DNA from: Protonemura montana
Taxonomy: Eukaryota > Arthropoda > Insecta > Plecoptera > Nemouridae
Assembly: GCA_947568835.1 (NCBI GenBank)
Contig: OX387603.1
Span: 25,382,651-25,446,650 of the forward strand
DNA length: 64,000 nucleotides
Direction: 5' to 3'
The notes beneath the pieces are model-generated. The model did not search any database and had not been told where the DNA came from. It saw only the letters and a program-made list of their open reading frames with translations. Of this stretch, positions 61,390-64,000 are shown piece after piece; positions within the stretch are counted from its first letter, which is position 1; each line of letters starts with the position of its first letter. Made by a program: the position numbers and the translations under genes.

Positions 61390-63431
61390 AAATGAATCTG
61401 ACCACGATTCTCTTTCCAAAGTGAAATTTTCACGTTCTTAAATAAAACCAAAAATTTGCATATTATTACCTTGTTCGGGGTAGCAAAAAAGGCAAAGTTT
61501 AGTTACTTTGTCCAGAAACTTTTTTTAACTAGTCTTGGAAAGGTACCTTATCTTCAACTAAATCTAGATCTTAATAATTTTCAGCTCAGGCGTGGAACGT
61601 TGATTAGGTTGAAAAGTTTGCTTGTTTTTCTTGGCTTTTCAACTTTTTATTTTAATTTTTGTTCGCCATGTGTCTTTTTATCGGCTCATAAAACTATGTG
61701 TTCATCTCACTTTCTTTTGCTGCAAGTGTTTTTATATGCCAACTAAAAATAAAACATCTAGCGATTCTACGCAGAATTCATTTCCACACAAGGTCAGGTG
61801 CCAATGATTTAAACAATAAAGCGCTAGGAAATTTCATTCAAGTTCTTTATTCAGATATTTAACCAACGTTGAAATTAACAGCGTGGCACATTTGTTTGAT
61901 AAAAACCGATTTTTTATAAAAATGTCAATATTAATGTTTTGGCTGATCTTTGCAGTTTCACTTTAGGTCAATCGATGTTAATCTGAAAACTTAGCAAGCA
62001 GGCAAAGTGCTTATTTATATAACGTGAGCATTATAAACTTAACATATTAAAGAGAACATGTGACGAAAGGACATGGTATAAATTTTGCCCAGATTATGCA
62101 ATTATCACCAACACTAAATATTCAATTTAAGTTGTTTTCAAATCAACTTGGCATTATGAATTCAACGATGTAAGTATAATAAAAACAGCCAATCCGTCAC
62201 CAGAATGCATTTTTATATAACTTTTGTAATTCAGCATAATTTCGGAATACTGCCATAATCTCATGTGACTTAAAAAAAAAATTCTTAAAACTCACGCGGA
62301 AATGTTCTTTGTAACAGGAAGTAGCGACAAGTGGGTACTTAGTTTATGTCATCAATGAAAAAAATAAAATATTACAGAAATCCTTTAAGTAAAAGTTTGC
62401 TTCCTATCTCTCTCTCTCCATTAAAGCCTTCACTGAAATTAAATTTCTCAGAATAACATTGTTGTGTATTGTTATTTTTTATTTGCTCTCGAATCACATA
62501 TAGATACAGCCAATGGTTTGATCTCGTCTAGTATAATATTAATATTAAAACCGAAGTCTTCGTTAGATAAGTCTTCCCTAAGCTAAATATAAATATAAAG
62601 TAAATTAGGAACAAGATTGTGTCGTGATTGAATTCTGTCTTGATTGAACAACACTCAAGACTGGAATATCCATCTGTAGTAGTTATCAATAAAAGTTGCC
62701 TCTTGGTTCGTCTCAATCAAGATAGTGGGTCAACTAGCGAACTTTAACACCGTGAGCCTAATCTTTTTCGGTCTTATTCAAGCAAATCTGCAATATGGTG
62801 TGCTCCAATGGGTCGGGACTACTCAGTGGAAGATTCTTTTTGTTCAAAAAAAGTGAGATTTTGCCACATTTGGATTGAAATTGAGAGATTGAAAGATTAA
62901 AACTGAACCAAGATTGAGAACGAGTCACGTCAAGGTCCGGAGAATGGTCCGATTATGCTTTGGGACTGGTAATCTTCGACTGTGAAAATGGTTCACCTTA
63001 TAAGTAAACTGCCTCAATAACAAGTTTTTAGGTCAAATTTTCTTCGAAACCAAACATCGTAGACACGGCCATAGTTCTGCAAATAAGCCAAAGCCTTCTT
63101 AATCTAGGCTTACGTCACCACGGTCACGTAAAAATTTGATAGATTAAGCGGCGAGGTCAAGAATGATGCCATTATTTAAGAATATTAAACCAAGTAAGAC
63201 CACGATTCATTTTTACCATCTTAAGACTTAGCTAAGCCAGCATTTGCTAGCTAGGCCAAGGTTTCACATTATGAAAGAGTCTGGATGCTAAACCATTATT
63301 CTGCCGCTAAGCCAGGGCAAGCACATGATGCCAGAATTTTGACACTAAGCTGGGTTTTATACACTTAACTGTAGTTTCTAAGCTTGGGAAGAGGGTTTGC
63401 TCTTAACAAACACCACCCCGCAGCGTCGACC

Positions 63432-63437
63432 TATAAA
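63432..63437 (+). promoter_or_regulatory. TATA box, gene copy 15
   Basis: TATAAA, 89 bases before the ATG at 63521. Confidence 0.75.
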
Positions 63438-63520
63438 GCACCGTGAGGTAGATGGCAATACCAACAGTCGTCAAACAGGTACGAAGACATCAAGATTCAG
63501 AAGACAGAAGGCATTGTAAG

Positions 63521-64000
63521 ATGAAGTCATCAGTTGCGATGTTCGCCTTTTTGGCGTTGATGCTGACAGCGCTGGTGCAGGTGATTACCTCTGAAGCTAG
63601 ATCAAATGTTAGCCACTTTAGGGAGTTGATAGAAAATTTCACGCACTTAACAACCGTCACGCAAGTTAATTCATCTCGAGCAGGCCTTGCCTTCTTATAG
63701 CTTATAGTTCAACTACGATAAATAACTTTGAAAACTATTTCAATGCATTACATCCTGAAAGTGCTAATGCTGCGCTCTTATTGTATCGACATACGGCTAA
63801 AAGTCATTTCAGCATATCGTGCTAGGCCAGCAAATATAATAATGCTTCCTCACGTGCATGTTCAGAGCATGTGCATGCGTGCCTCGCTCGCATCGACGCC
63901 CTAAGGACCGCTTAGATTCTTTGATTTATAAGTACAGTTCTGAGCTTTAAGCATTCCCAACGTCACAGATAAAATGAACCAGAATTCCAATGGTGGTATG
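63521..64000 (+). CDS. Small secreted peptide precursor, copy 15 (partial, exon 1 only)
   Basis: Exon 1 is 63521-63580, with the donor CAG|GTGATT. The intron runs past the window end and exon 2 is not seen. The leader is identical to copies 3-14, and the intron start matches copies 7-9 and 12 (read-through VNSSRAGLAFL), so a type A exon 2 is likely. Confidence 0.7.

Larger units (their letters stand above)
58308..62160. repeat. Array unit 14 (mosaic A unit)
   Basis: A 3853-bp unit. The first half matches units 6 and 11. The spacer after the LINE fragment matches units 8 and 9 more closely. Gene 59672-60421, LINE fragment 61101-61389. Confidence 0.87.
62161..64000. repeat. Array unit 15 (cut by window end)
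   Basis: Spacer and promoter follow units 8 and 13. The window ends inside the intron of copy 15, so the array continues beyond it. Confidence 0.88.

Overview
This window is eukaryotic, most likely arthropod. It has AT-rich non-coding DNA, genes split by a GT-AG intron, TATA-box promoters, AATAAA poly(A) signals, and truncated Jockey-like non-LTR retrotransposons with poly(A), (ATT)n or (AATAC)n tails. The species cannot be named from the sequence. There is no bacterial, phage or CRISPR content.

The whole window is one tandem array. Fifteen forward copies of one small gene lie head to tail, most about 3.8 kb or 5.65 kb apart. Fourteen are complete and the fifteenth is cut by the window end. 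Each gene has a TATAAA box 89 bases before the ATG (98 in copy 1). Exon 1 has 20 codons and is almost pure signal peptide. The phase-0 intron is about 530 bp, with donor CAG|GTGATT, a CTAAC branch site and a T-rich acceptor. Exon 2 encodes the mature peptide, and an AATAAA follows about 65 bases after the stop. The predicted precursor is 73 residues: about 25 of signal and a 48-residue acidic secreted peptide. I do not recognise the family and assign no function.

There are two peptide types. Type A has three cysteines and ends DIVMGG (copies 1, 3, 6-9, 11-14). Type B keeps only the first cysteine, both others being replaced (copies 2, 4, 5, 10). Between A and B, exon 2 differs at about 17% of bases, mostly amino-acid changing. 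Exon 1 is identical, and the nearby intron and 3' UTR differ by about 6-8%. That is the pattern of a fast-evolving mature peptide behind a conserved leader.

Layout: 1-5128 is copy 1, carrying a 2.5-kb Jockey-like insertion and a shortened spacer. 5129-8422 is copy 2 and 8423-12281 is copy 3. 12282-24017 holds two near-identical long B units (copies 4, 5). 24018-39398 holds four A units (copies 6-9). 39399-52733 repeats B-A-A (copies 10-12), so about 13 kb at 19.45-32.48 kb recurs 21.03 kb downstream. 52734-58307 is a mosaic unit (copy 13), 58308-62160 is copy 14, and copy 15 starts at 62161. Four long units (copies 4, 5, 10, 13) contain the same 1.5-kb inverted block. It carries a backwards exon 1 with part of its intron, an unrelated internally duplicated segment, and a backwards piece of spacer that forms a large palindrome with the forward spacer beside it.

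Unequal crossover and gene conversion clearly shape the locus. Promoter, leader exon and mature-peptide exon have been recombined between types, and the retrotransposon fragments act as lineage tags for the spacers. The inverted exon-1 blocks could give antisense or hairpin RNA against the array's own transcripts. That is inference.
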